From: Lawsonibacter asaccharolyticus
GTDB taxonomy: Bacteria; Bacillota; Clostridia; Oscillospirales; Oscillospiraceae
Direction of reading: 5' to 3'
Assembly: GCA_003112755.1 (NCBI GenBank)
Contig: BFBT01000001.1
Coordinates: 62,001-126,000, forward strand
Length of the DNA stretch: 64,000 nt
Part shown: positions 8,891-16,301 of the stretch, one piece after another
Layout: each line of letters opens with the position of its first letter
Numbering within the stretch: the first letter of the stretch is position 1
The notes under the pieces: model-generated
Seen by the model: only the letters and a program-made list of their open reading frames with translations
Told to the model about the DNA's origin: nothing
The model's database searches: none
Translations under genes and position numbers: made by a program

Positions 8891-10401
8891 GCCTGATGTC
8901 CTCCTATGGTTTCATTTCGTTCCTTTGCGGTAGCGCCCTCCTCCAGATTCATGCCTTTGAGAATGGCGTTCTTCCCATATTTCTTCTTTATATCCAGCAT
9001 GGTCTCCTGGATCCTCCGCTCCCGCGCATGGGTGGCGCTTGCCTCCGCCTTTTGTTTTTCTCTGTCCGCATAGTCGGTGAAAAGGTCCATCTGTTCGCAC
9101 CCATCATCCATGGGGACAGCTGATTCATCCAGCAGGCGGTTGGCGCTGATGCTCAGCCGGCGGATCAGCAGGTCCCGATCCACGATCCGGTCATAGAGGC
9201 TGCAAACCGCTCTCAGCAGATCGTTGGCGGAGGAGGTGTAGTCAAAGTTTTCTGTGCCAACCGCGTGCTTGGGGATTTTCCGCCCGTAGCGGTCGGTGGT
9301 CACCGGCCCCTGATAGCGATGATTTTCTACAGAGAGATTTTCAATATCGTAGCCGACTGTGAGTACCAGCTGATTGGTGGCCAGTCCCTTATCCACCAGG
9401 TCCAAGGCCAGAGCGTCCGCCATCTCCCGCACGACAAGTCTGGCTTTCTCAAACGTATAGGGGCACTGGAGCACCTGGCCGGAGACGATACTTTTATGCT
9501 CCGGCTTATACGCTTTTACATCCGCGATGGTACAGGGTTCCCATCCCCATGCGTGATCAATGAGCAGTTCGGCGTTGACGCCGAAGAGTTGATACAGCAG
9601 TTCCTCGTTATGGTAATCTGTTGGTTTTCCTATGGAGCAGCGGGCGATGTCGCCCATCGTATAGAGGCCGCAGCCCTCCAGCTTTGCCGCGTAGCCTTTG
9701 CCGACCCGCCAGAAATCGGTGAGGGGACGGTGGTTCCACAGAAGACGCCGATAGGTCATTTCGTTCAGCTTGGCTATACGAACTCCGTCTTTATCCGCAT
9801 GAACATGCTTCGCTACAATGTCCATGGACGCCTTGGCCAGATACAGGTTCGTGCCCATTCCCGCCGCGGCGGTGATACCAGTAGTTTTCAAAATATCCAG
9901 AATGATGGTCCGGGTCAGTTCCCGTGCTGTCATCTTGTAGGTATCCAGGTAGTCGGTAATGTCCATGAACACCTCATCAATGCTGTAGGGATAGATGTCC
10001 TCCGGAGCAATGTATTTCAGATATACCTGATAGATCCGCGTGCTCCAATCGATATAGTGGGCCATCCGGGGCGGGGCCACAATGTAGTCCAGCTCCAGCG
10101 ACGGATCCCGCCGCACCTCCGGGTCATTCCAGGAGGTACCGCTGAACTGATGTCCGGGCGCATTCCGTCTGCGCTGGGCGTTGACCTCAGCGACCCGCTG
10201 CACCACCTCGAAAAGCCGAGCCCGACCGGAGATGCCATAGGCTTTCAGCGAGGGAGTGACGGCGAGGCAGATCGTCTTTTCTGTGCGGCGTTTGTCTGCC
10301 ACTACCAGATTCGTGGTCATGGGATCCAGCCCCCGCTCCACACATTCCACCGAAGCGTAAAAGCTTTTCAAATCACAGCAAACATAGGTCCGTTCTTTCA
10401 T
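8887..10401 (-). CDS. Y-family DNA polymerase (UvrX/ImpB/MucB-like)
   Basis: A 504-residue translesion polymerase. The N-terminal catalytic motif is CCDLKSFYASVECVERGLDP, and the second acidic motif is YSIDEVFMDIT near residue 140. Little-finger and charged C-terminal regions follow. ATG at 10401 is preferred over a TTG seven codons upstream because AAAGGAAGTGG precedes it. It acts in lesion bypass and possibly in replicating transferred single strands. Next to the yolD-like gene it forms the usual mobile-element pair. I saw no LexA-type box. An extended -10 (TGCTATAAT) lies about 150 bases upstream. Confidence 0.88.
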   Translation of the reverse strand: MKERTYVCCDLKSFYASVECVERGLDPMTTNLVVADKRRTEKTICLAVTPSLKAYGISGRARLFEVVQRVAEVNAQRRRNAPGHQFSGTSWNDPEVRRDPSLELDYIVAPPRMAHYIDWSTRIYQVYLKYIAPEDIYPYSIDEVFMDITDYLDTYKMTARELTRTIILDILKTTGITAAAGMGTNLYLAKASMDIVAKHVHADKDGVRIAKLNEMTYRRLLWNHRPLTDFWRVGKGYAAKLEGCGLYTMGDIARCSIGKPTDYHNEELLYQLFGVNAELLIDHAWGWEPCTIADVKAYKPEHKSIVSGQVLQCPYTFEKARLVVREMADALALDLVDKGLATNQLVLTVGYDIENLSVENHRYQGPVTTDRYGRKIPKHAVGTENFDYTSSANDLLRAVCSLYDRIVDRDLLIRRLSISANRLLDESAVPMDDGCEQMDLFTDYADREKQKAEASATHARERRIQETMLDIKKKYGKNAILKGMNLEEGATAKERNETIGGHQA

Positions 10402-10480
10402 GCCCCGGCCACTTCCTTTCAAGTCCTGATATAGTGTGTGCCCTGTGATAGCCGCTCATTCTGTCCATCTGACCGTGGAT

Positions 10481-10492
10481 AGCGCCCTTTTT
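10481..10492 (-). repeat. AAAAAGGGCGCT box, copy 2
   Basis: An exact copy in the leader of the Y-family polymerase, between the extended -10 at 10546-10554 and the start codon. Confidence 0.55.
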
Positions 10493-10545
10493 GCGGAGCT
10501 TTCCCGGTTTGTATGAGAGCCCGCCGAGCTTGTGGGATACCATTG

Positions 10546-10554
10546 ATTATAGCA
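10546..10554 (-). promoter_or_regulatory. Probable extended -10 promoter of the polymerase operon
   Basis: The minus strand reads TGCTATAAT, an extended -10 element with a full TATAAT. The -35 region is poor. It is the best promoter candidate in the 270 bases upstream of the polymerase start. Confidence 0.4.
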
Positions 10555-10638
10555 CAAATGTTTCATTGGTTCTATGGAAAAATATATCCCGCAGATTAAA
10601 AATTAATTGCTTTGCTTCTTTTTTGTGTTTCTGCGTTT

Positions 10639-10650
10639 AGCGCCCTTTTT
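10639..10650 (-). repeat. AAAAAGGGCGCT box, copy 3
   Basis: An exact copy 25 bases after the stop of the hypothetical gene at 10675-11388. It lies in an AT-rich gap before the polymerase promoter. Confidence 0.5.
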
Positions 10651-10674
10651 GAACGGTACAGGAGAAGACCCGAT

Positions 10675-11388
10675 CTACATTTCCATCGTCACGTCCGGTT
10701 GTTCCTCCTCTGACATTGTCTCCAGTTCTCTTTCATTGGACTGGCTGACCAGCTCCGGCAGATCCGGCACAGCCCATCTGATCTGTTCCGACACGCCCTC
10801 CAGCAGCTTCTGCCGTTCCGGAGTGATGGGATATGCGCTCTCCAATGTTTCGCTGACACAGCGGTAGACCTCGGCAAGCTGTTCATTGGTGAACAGGCGG
10901 TGCTGATCTATGAGGCCGGAGCGGACGCAGAAGTCTTGTTTCGCGGACAGGTACCCATTGGGGCCGCTTCCGGGGTCATAGTAATGGCCCTGCCACAGCC
11001 CGGTTCGACCATAGCTCCACTCCCATGTGACAAACTCAACTCCGTACCTGCTGGGGTGGCCGGCAAGCACAGCGCCGTTAAACTCCGCCAGATGCTTATA
11101 GTTCTCGCCCAGTCCATCTGCTTTCAGGTCTGGGGCCTGCTCGATGAGTGTCATGTACTCCCTGACCACACCGGCAATATCTGTGACCCGGCCTCGAGCC
11201 ACTTCTGCTTCCGGGTCTGTAGTATCATCCGTTCGGAAGCGGATGCCGCTGCTCTCGGTGACTTGGCACAGTCTGCGGTCGTTCCATTCAATTGGCAGGA
11301 GACCATCCTCCACAGGCTGTACGGTGTAACCGGCTTTCTGGAGAGCAAGTTTAAGTTCCGCAAAATAGGTGTGCTGTGTGTTGTCCAT
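10675..11388 (-). CDS. Mobile-element protein of unknown function (LPD-like)
   Basis: A 237-residue protein beginning MDNTQHTYFAELKLALQKA. A central FNGAVLAGHPSRYGVEFVTW segment, then LWQGHYY, AKQDFCVRSGLID and EQLAEVYRC, is a pattern I associate with proteins on Firmicutes conjugative elements. It often sits next to large polyvalent-protein domains, and its activity is unknown. ATG at 11388 follows AGGAAAGGACGG. It ends VTMEM with no gene immediately downstream, so this tail is not a ribosome site. It is the gene closest to the tRNA on the element side. Confidence 0.55.
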   Translation of the reverse strand: MDNTQHTYFAELKLALQKAGYTVQPVEDGLLPIEWNDRRLCQVTESSGIRFRTDDTTDPEAEVARGRVTDIAGVVREYMTLIEQAPDLKADGLGENYKHLAEFNGAVLAGHPSRYGVEFVTWEWSYGRTGLWQGHYYDPGSGPNGYLSAKQDFCVRSGLIDQHRLFTNEQLAEVYRCVSETLESAYPITPERQKLLEGVSEQIRWAVPDLPELVSQSNERELETMSEEEQPDVTMEM

Positions 11389-11413
11389 TCTGATTCCGTC
11401 CTTTCCTGGGCTT

Positions 11414-11425
11414 AGCGCCCTTTTT
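11414..11425 (-). repeat. AAAAAGGGCGCT box, copy 4
   Basis: An exact copy about 25 bases upstream of the gene starting at 11388. It follows a CCCCGG hairpin, as copy 1 does. Confidence 0.55.
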
Positions 11426-11445
11426 CATTTGCGCCGGAAAACGAA

Positions 11446-11489
11446 GAACCCCGGTCTGTTGATTCTCTGATACCAACAAACCGGGGCTC
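11446..11489 (-). terminator. Hairpin terminator upstream of the last element gene
   Basis: CCCCGGTCTGTTG (11449-11461) pairs with CAACAAACCGGGG (11474-11486) with one mismatch. On the minus strand it is followed by a T-containing stretch. It resembles the stem at 8364-8401 in sequence and in its position before an AAAAAGGGCGC box. Confidence 0.65.
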
Positions 11490-11519
11490 TATTTTTCGTA
11501 TATAATTTTTCTGTTCTCA

Positions 11520-11531
11520 AGCGCCCTTTTT
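11520..11531 (-). repeat. AAAAAGGGCGCT box, copy 5, with an opposed copy
   Basis: An exact minus-strand copy. A second copy in the opposite orientation (AAAAAGGGCGC at 11538-11548, plus strand) makes a palindrome-like pair, as at 8255-8266. Confidence 0.5.
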
Positions 11532-11660
11532 GGCTTGAAAAAGGGCGCCCGCTGCTGCCTTGGGTTTCAAAAAGTCTAAATCCAGAGTTCAAGTCCATTC
11601 GGTTTAAAAAATTCCTGTTCGGCATCTTTTTTTGAACTTCAGAAATTTTGAAAATAAAAA

Positions 11661-11719
11661 AGCCGCAACACCTTGGCACAGTAGACTTACAGCCTACTAT
11701 ATCCAAATTGTTGCGGCTT
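11661..11719 (-). terminator. Terminator downstream of tRNA-Ala
   Basis: AGCCGCAACA (11661-11670) pairs with TGTTGCGGCT (11710-11719), and an inner stem lies between them. On the minus strand the stem runs into a T tract, directly after the tRNA. Confidence 0.8.
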
Positions 11720-11721
11720 TT

Positions 11722-11797
<76 letters not shown>

Positions 11798-12047
11798 ATA
11801 TTGTGCCTCACAGGGCAGGAACTATTTTAGCAGACGCACTTACCTTTGTCAAGGGCTTCCGCCAATTTTATTGCAAAATATTTCTTAGAGCCGGGATACA
11901 CAGGCCAGATACAACACACGTCACACGTCCGACTGAGTCTCCCCGGTTCTACCCCACCCGTTCTGGCGTCTTTGCTCTCCGGCGCTGAGCCGCCCTTCCC
12001 CCGCTTTTCTCCTCTCCCGCAAGATCCGCCTTTTTTCTATTTTTCTA

Positions 12048-12077
12048 TTGATGGCCCGGCGTCTGTTGTGGTAGGAT
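12048..12077 (+). promoter_or_regulatory. Likely guaA promoter
   Basis: TTGATG (12048-12053) and TAGGAT (12072-12077) have an 18-base spacer, about 35 bases before the guaA start. The rest of 11798-12112 shows no gene and no recognised riboswitch. Confidence 0.5.
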
Positions 12078-12112
12078 AGAGGCATCATTCAACAAGAAGT
12101 GGAGGTACCAAA

Positions 12113-13402
12113 ATGAAACAGGACATGATCCTTATTCTCGATCTTGGCAGCGAGGAAAACCCCCGTCTGGCCCGTGAGATCCGCGCTCTAGGCGTTTACA
12201 GCGAAATCCACCCCCACGATATCACACTGGAGGAGGTCAAGGCCCTCCCCAACGTGAAGGGGATCATCCTAAACGGCGGCCCCAACCGGGTGGTGGACGG
12301 TGTTGAGATCGACGCCGCCAAGGAGATCTACAACCACGATGTCCCCGTCCTTCTGGCCGACCACAAGGGTGATCAGCCCTGGCCCAGCGATGAGGAGGAA
12401 CGCAAGCAGGCCCTCTCCAATTTCGTGTTCGGTGTGTGCGGCGCCCAGCCCAATTGGAATATGGAGAACTTCATTGCCGACCAGGTGGAGCTGATCCGGC
12501 AGCAAGTCGGAGACCGGAAGGTCCTGCTGGCCCTCTCCGGCGGTGTGGACTCCTCCGTAGTGGCTGCCCTTTTGATTCGCGCCATCGGCAAACAGCTCAC
12601 CTGTGTCCACGTCAACCACGGGCTGCTGCGCAAGGGCGAGCCAGAACAGGTGGTGGAGGTGTTCCGCCATCAGATGGACGCCAACCTGATCTATGTGGAC
12701 GCAGTGGATCGCTTCCTGGATAAACTGGCCGGCGCAGCTGATCCTGAGCAGAAACGCAAGATCATCGGCACGGAGTTCATCCGAGTGTTTGAGGAGGAGG
12801 CCCGTAAGCTGGAGGGCATCGAATTCCTGGCCCAGGGCACCATCTACCCCGACATTATCGAGTCCGGCACCAAGACCGTCAAGGCGGTCAAGAGCCACCA
12901 CAACGTAGGCGGCCTGCCGGAGGATCTGAAATTCGAGCTGGTGGAGCCTCTGAAGATGCTCTTCAAGGATGAGGTCCGGGCCTGTGGCAAGGCTCTGGGC
13001 CTGCCCGATTCCATGGTGTACCGCCAGCCCTTCCCCGGACCGGGTCTGGGCGTGCGCTGTCTGGGCGCCATCACCCGTGACCGCCTGGAGGCCGTTCGGG
13101 AATCCGACGCCATCCTACGGGAGGAGTTTGCTGCCGCCGGGCTCCAGGGAAGGGTCTGGCAGTACTTCACCGTGGTGCCTGATTTCAAGTCCGTGGGCGT
13201 ACGGGACGGCGTGCGCACCTTTGACTGGCCTGTGATCCTCCGTGCGGTGAATACCGTGGACGCCATGACTGCCACGGTAGAGGATGTGCCCTTTGCCCTG
13301 CTACAAAAGATCACCGCCCGCATCACCTCCGAGGTCAAGGGAGTCAACCGTGTGCTCTATGACCTGACACCGAAGCCCTCTGGAACGATTGAGTGGGAAT
13401 GA
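12113..13402 (+). CDS. guaA: GMP synthase with a reduced glutaminase domain
   Basis: Makes GMP from XMP using ATP and ammonia. The ATP pyrophosphatase domain is complete: SGGVDSS is near residues 142-148, the dimerization domain contains RQPFPGPGLGVRC, and the protein ends KPSGTIEWE. The N-terminal glutamine amidotransferase domain is only about 115 residues instead of about 190. After NHDVPVLLA the chain passes through a short acidic linker straight to LSNFVFGVCG. The nucleophile-cysteine loop (GxCYGxQ) and the His-Glu pair are missing. The enzyme should therefore depend on free ammonia or on a separate glutaminase. The frame is intact and GTGGAGG precedes ATG. Its 3' end is the attachment site of the following mobile elements. 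Confidence 0.92.
   Translation: MKQDMILILDLGSEENPRLAREIRALGVYSEIHPHDITLEEVKALPNVKGIILNGGPNRVVDGVEIDAAKEIYNHDVPVLLADHKGDQPWPSDEEERKQALSNFVFGVCGAQPNWNMENFIADQVELIRQQVGDRKVLLALSGGVDSSVVAALLIRAIGKQLTCVHVNHGLLRKGEPEQVVEVFRHQMDANLIYVDAVDRFLDKLAGAADPEQKRKIIGTEFIRVFEEEARKLEGIEFLAQGTIYPDIIESGTKTVKAVKSHHNVGGLPEDLKFELVEPLKMLFKDEVRACGKALGLPDSMVYRQPFPGPGLGVRCLGAITRDRLEAVRESDAILREEFAAAGLQGRVWQYFTVVPDFKSVGVRDGVRTFDWPVILRAVNTVDAMTATVEDVPFALLQKITARITSEVKGVNRVLYDLTPKPSGTIEWE
13391..13400. repeat. Attachment core, copy 1 (attL, in the guaA 3' end)
   Basis: GAGTGGGAAT forms the last codons of guaA (Glu-Trp-Glu and the first base of the stop). Identical 10-mers occur at 26201 and 33901. Confidence 0.8.
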
Positions 13403-13460
13403 TTTCAGAGGCCCGGAAAAGCCTGATATAACTAGCTTTTTGAAGGTTTAAAGCCCTCTG

Positions 13461-13478
13461 TGGCAACGAATTGGCAAC
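13461..13478 (+). repeat. Integrase arm-type repeats, left end of element 1
   Basis: TGGCAAC at 13461-13467 and 13472-13478, start-to-start 11 bases. The same pair with the same spacing is at the right end (26082-26099). Confidence 0.65.
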
Positions 13479-13497
13479 ATTTTTTCATTATTCATAA

Positions 13498-13540
13498 AAA
13501 GAGAGCTAACTGATTTTGATTAGTCAGTTAGCTCTCTTTT
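13498..13540. terminator. Bidirectional hairpin at the left end of element 1
   Basis: A 16-bp stem built on GAGAGCTAACTGA and its complement, flanked by A and T runs. It can end guaA transcription on one side and the XRE gene on the other. Confidence 0.8.
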
Positions 13541-13599
13541 TCTTTTTATTATTACTCTGTGCAACAAACAGCCTCTCCCGTGGCCTACAAGTGAGAGGG

Positions 13600-14088
13600 T
13601 CAAAAGAGGTCCTGGGGCGGCACCTTCACATAGGACTGAGCTTTATCAAACTCCGGGTAGCGGTAGCGCCACTTGTCGTAATCCTCTTTGGAGATCTCGC
13701 CAGCCTCCAACATGGCAGCGGCCTGCTGCCAGGAACAGAGCATCTCATGCAGCCGGGCGGCGTCCTTGCTCTTCCGCACATCGACCTTCAGGCAGACTTC
13801 TCCATCCACCTCGCTGATCTTGAGCCCGTAGTTGTCCTCCAGAGTAAACAAGGTGTGCATCAGCCCCACATAGGAGTCTATGTCCGGGACAGAGAGGGCA
13901 TGGGGAGAGACATCCAGTACCTGGGCTAAGGCAGCAGTCAGGTCCGCCTTAGGGGTTCTTGATCCTGTTTCGTATTGAGCAAGGCGCACATCGGCAGACT
14001 TCTCCGGGAAACCCAGCGCCATACCAAGATATTTCTGTGTCATCCCCCGCAGGAGACGGAAAAAGTGAATCCGTTCGCCAATCGCCAT
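13600..14088 (-). CDS. XRE-family repressor of element 1
   Basis: A 162-residue protein with an N-terminal helix-turn-helix: IGERIHFFRLLRGMTQKYLG, then VRLAQYETGSRTPK (residues 2-50). The C-terminal domain has no assigned function. ATG at 14088 is preferred over a GTG three codons upstream because GGAG lies eight bases before it. It is divergent from the xis-int operon across a 300-base region with a consensus promoter and CTAAGC/GCTTAG operator-like repeats, so it is probably the repressor of excision. The element 2 protein at 26389-26940 is its counterpart. Confidence 0.8.
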   Translation of the reverse strand: MAIGERIHFFRLLRGMTQKYLGMALGFPEKSADVRLAQYETGSRTPKADLTAALAQVLDVSPHALSVPDIDSYVGLMHTLFTLEDNYGLKISEVDGEVCLKVDVRKSKDAARLHEMLCSWQQAAAMLEAGEISKEDYDKWRYRYPEFDKAQSYVKVPPQDLF

Positions 14089-14196
14089 ATCATCCACTCC
14101 AATCGTTGGTTGTCTTTAGGAAAAGCGTAGCAGAAATGCTTAGTAAAGTCAAGAGAATCCTAAACAATTTTATTTAATTTATTTTGCGTACTCCGA

Positions 14197-14252
14197 TTGA
14201 CACAAGCTATTTTGCTTAGTATAATGACAATAGACTAAGCATAATAGCTTAG
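14197..14252 (+). promoter_or_regulatory. Promoter and operator repeats for the xis/int operon of element 1
   Basis: TTGACA (14197-14202), a 17-base spacer and TATAAT (14220-14225) form a full-consensus promoter. The spacer contains AAGCTATTTTGCTTAG, and 14235-14252 reads CTAAGC-N6-GCTTAG. A third, weaker site overlaps GCTTAG near 14140. The layout suggests repression by the adjacent XRE protein. Confidence 0.8.
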
Positions 14253-14334
14253 ATCCAATAAATAAAAAAGAACTGCCGCAATCCCTGATTATACATCCGG
14301 GAAAAAAGTGGCGGACGAAAGTGAGGAGGCATTT

Positions 14335-14469
14335 ATGGAACACAACATTCAGCCGCAGAAGTTATCAATGAGGAAAGGAAGGTATTTTCAATGCAGGCAC
14401 AAAACTTTATGCGCGTGGAGGAAGTGGCTCAGGAGCTGGGCATCTCCAAGTCCCACGCCTACAAGGTGA
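14335..14469 (+). CDS. Possible leader ORF overlapping xis
   Basis: A 44-codon frame starting at 14335 after GAGGAGG, overlapping the start of the xis-like gene in another frame. The first dozen residues (MEHNIQPQKLSM) look protein-like and the rest reads like a shadow of xis. It may serve translational coupling. Confidence 0.3.
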   Translation: MEHNIQPQKLSMRKGRYFQCRHKTLCAWRKWLRSWASPSPTPTR

Positions 14470-14603
14470 TCCACAAGCTCAACGCTGAGCTCCGGGAGAA
14501 GGGTTATCTGACCATCTCCGGGCGGGTCAACCGAAACTTTTTCATGGAGAAGTTTTGCTACGGCAAGACGGGAAAGTCCAATGGTATGAAGTCAAGTAGG
14601 TGA
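14391..14603 (+). CDS. Excisionase-like small DNA-binding protein
   Basis: A 70-residue protein with a helix-turn-helix near the start (RVEEVAQELGISKSHAYKVI) followed by a short wing (GYLTISGRVNRNFF). This is the form of Xis/AlpA-like proteins that stand just upstream of int on these elements. The element 2 version (27107-27295) is closely similar. GGAAGG precedes ATG at 14391. The IS110 insertion immediately downstream separates it from int, which in element 2 starts 13 bases after xis. Confidence 0.75.
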   Translation: MQAQNFMRVEEVAQELGISKSHAYKVIHKLNAELREKGYLTISGRVNRNFFMEKFCYGKTGKSNGMKSSR

Positions 14604-14732
14604 TGCAAGAAAATTTTAAGCGAAACAGAGTAAAAAGCACTGTGTAGACAGCAAAAAGGCAACACCAACCAAAGCCCTGTCCCTGAGAAATTTTGAAACA
14701 GGGCCTATGAGTCAGAGTGGCAAGCTGCGCTC

Positions 14733-15959
14733 TCAGCCCTCCGGCGGGATATACAGGCGGTTGTCCTTTAGCAGCCGAAAGACCAACCGGACCAGTTTTC
14801 TGGCAGTTAAAGCGAGTGCGCGTTTATGCTGGTACTTGTTGACCTCTTTGAATTTGAGGTCATAGTAACGCCGGAACTCGGAGTCGCATCTTCTCACGGA
14901 GTTGGCGGCTTCCAGCAGGTAGTAGCGGAGATAGCGGTTGCCGGATTTAATCATTCTGGAGTGTTCGGCCTCGAAGTCGCCAGACTGGCTCCTGTTCCAG
15001 ACAAGGCCGGCGTATTTGGCAACCGAGGCTTGGGAATCAAAACGGTGGATATCACCAATCTCAGCAATGATACCGGCGGAGTAGACCTTGCCAATACCGG
15101 GGATGGAGGTCAAAGTGTTCGGAATGATTTCAAACTGCTGTTCAATGGCCTTATCTAATACTTTGACCTGCCCTTTCAAGGCGCGCATGGAGGCAATAGA
15201 AACAGCCATTGCTTGGTTTACAGTGTCGTTTACTGTTTTGGGCAGCCGATAGGAGCCTTTGGCTGCAGCCCGAACTGCCTTGGCGGTAGCATCCGGGTCA
15301 GCAAATTTGCCACGGCCTGTTTCAGTAATAAAGGCAGTCAGTTCCTCCAGGTCGGCATTCGCCAAGTCATCCACGGTTTCAAAGTGTTCCATGAGTGCGA
15401 TGGTGGTGGCGCTGGTGTTCTGAATGTCTTTGTCCTGGGCCATGCCGGAGCATTTGAGGAATAAGTAGTTGGCGAACCGCTGCTTCTCCCGGGTCAAGTT
15501 TTGGATGACATCAAATCTGGCTCTGGTAAGGGTTTGCAGGGCTTTGTAGCGGTAATCGTCCATGTAGACCTCCCTGTTGATTCTGCCGAAACGGAGATGG
15601 TCGGCAATCACAAAGGCGTCCACCCAGTCGTTCTTTGGCAGGTCAGAATAGGCTTCCTTGAATTTCCGCACCTGCTTTGGATTTAGAACATGGATTTTCC
15701 TCTGAAACCGCCCCAAGCGGCCATCCTCACGAAGAGCATAGACTAGGCTGTCCCCGTAGATGGAGGTGGCCTCCAGGCCAATCACCACACGCTCAAGCTG
15801 CATGGAGCCAAGTGCCGATACGATTCTCTCTGATAACAGTTTAGCACCGCCAAGGTTATTCTGCACGGAGAAGCTGGAGTGTTTGCTGCCGTCCGGTTTC
15901 ATCAGGTAGGCCACATTGTTCTTGCTGCTCACATCAATGCCAACGAATAGTGGATTCAC
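14733..15959 (-). CDS. IS110-family transposase
   Basis: A 408-residue DEDD recombinase. FVGIDVSSKNNVAYL at the N-terminus carries the first catalytic Asp, VIGLEATSIY and KNDWVDAFVIADHLR continue the RuvC-like fold, and the C-terminal Transposase_20 region reads SIPGIGKVYSAGIIAEIG. The conserved Ser region is KYAGLVWNRSQSGD. The length is normal for the family. The start is GTG at 15959 because GGGGAGG lies eight bases upstream; the longer frame has no site. The enzyme inserts the element without a target duplication, guided by a bridge RNA. Confidence 0.92.
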   Translation of the reverse strand: MNPLFVGIDVSSKNNVAYLMKPDGSKHSSFSVQNNLGGAKLLSERIVSALGSMQLERVVIGLEATSIYGDSLVYALREDGRLGRFQRKIHVLNPKQVRKFKEAYSDLPKNDWVDAFVIADHLRFGRINREVYMDDYRYKALQTLTRARFDVIQNLTREKQRFANYLFLKCSGMAQDKDIQNTSATTIALMEHFETVDDLANADLEELTAFITETGRGKFADPDATAKAVRAAAKGSYRLPKTVNDTVNQAMAVSIASMRALKGQVKVLDKAIEQQFEIIPNTLTSIPGIGKVYSAGIIAEIGDIHRFDSQASVAKYAGLVWNRSQSGDFEAEHSRMIKSGNRYLRYYLLEAANSVRRCDSEFRRYYDLKFKEVNKYQHKRALALTARKLVRLVFRLLKDNRLYIPPEG

Positions 15960-16034
15960 AATTTTCACCTCCCCGCATGGAGATTTCAGGCCAGCAGGCT
16001 TTGAGATACCCATGATAACCGGAGCATCTGGCAC

Positions 16035-16230
16035 CCTCGCTTATCAGAATCATTCCTGGGCAGACCAATGCGATAGCCCTCACTGCTGAAAGGGCGGTCT
16101 TGTCCCAGGCAAACAGCCAATGAGTTTGCAGCTAACTTCCGGTTCAGGGGAACAGACTTTCAGTGAAGTAGCCTTACGGCTCAACCGGAGGACTCAGAAC
16201 TTGACCCTGCTGTCCTACAGCTATTGTATC
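16035..16230 (-). ncRNA. Candidate IS110 bridge RNA
   Basis: The noncoding region upstream of the transposase can fold into two hairpins. The first (16055-16109) has nested stems CCTGGG/CCCAGG, AGACC/GGTCT and GCCCT/AGGGC with an asymmetric internal loop. The second (16139-16188) is closed by CCGGTT/AACCGG with an AGCC/GGCT inner stem. Bridge RNAs of IS110 elements arise from this place and have two such loops. The folding was done by eye. Confidence 0.5.
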
Positions 16231-16301
16231 ACGGGCACCTCAAAGCCTGCTGATACCTGAAACTATTAACTTTGAAACTTATTATACGAGGAGGACTAAT
16301 C

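Larger units (their letters stand above)
1..11650. mobile_element. Accessory region of an integrative conjugative-type element (partial)
   Basis: All genes run on the minus strand in overlapping order. They belong to types typical of clostridial conjugative elements: ArdA-like anti-restriction proteins, DUF4314 and LPD-type domains, and YolD with a Y-family polymerase. No conjugation, relaxase or integrase gene lies in the visible part, so the element continues beyond base 1. Its right limit is unknown. The last element-like gene ends at 11388, and a tRNA-Ala gene with its 3' end facing the element lies at 11722-11797, a common integration target. That boundary is an inference because I did not find a duplicated tRNA 3' end. 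Confidence 0.6.
14610..16280 (-). mobile_element. IS110-family insertion sequence
   Basis: Contains an IS110 transposase gene and a structured upstream noncoding region. Exact ends are uncertain because this family lacks terminal inverted repeats. The limits given are the end of xis and the int ribosome site. It interrupts the xis-int junction of element 1. Confidence 0.75.

Noticed and set aside
154..10401. MGGM-type tails as a shared secretion signal
   Set aside because: For most genes the codons are needed as the ribosome site of the overlapping next gene, which explains them without a peptide function. Only three tails remain unexplained.
12113..13402. guaA as a frameshifted pseudogene
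   Set aside because: The frame is continuous and all synthetase motifs are kept. The missing glutaminase part is replaced by an in-frame acidic linker, so it looks like a stable variant.
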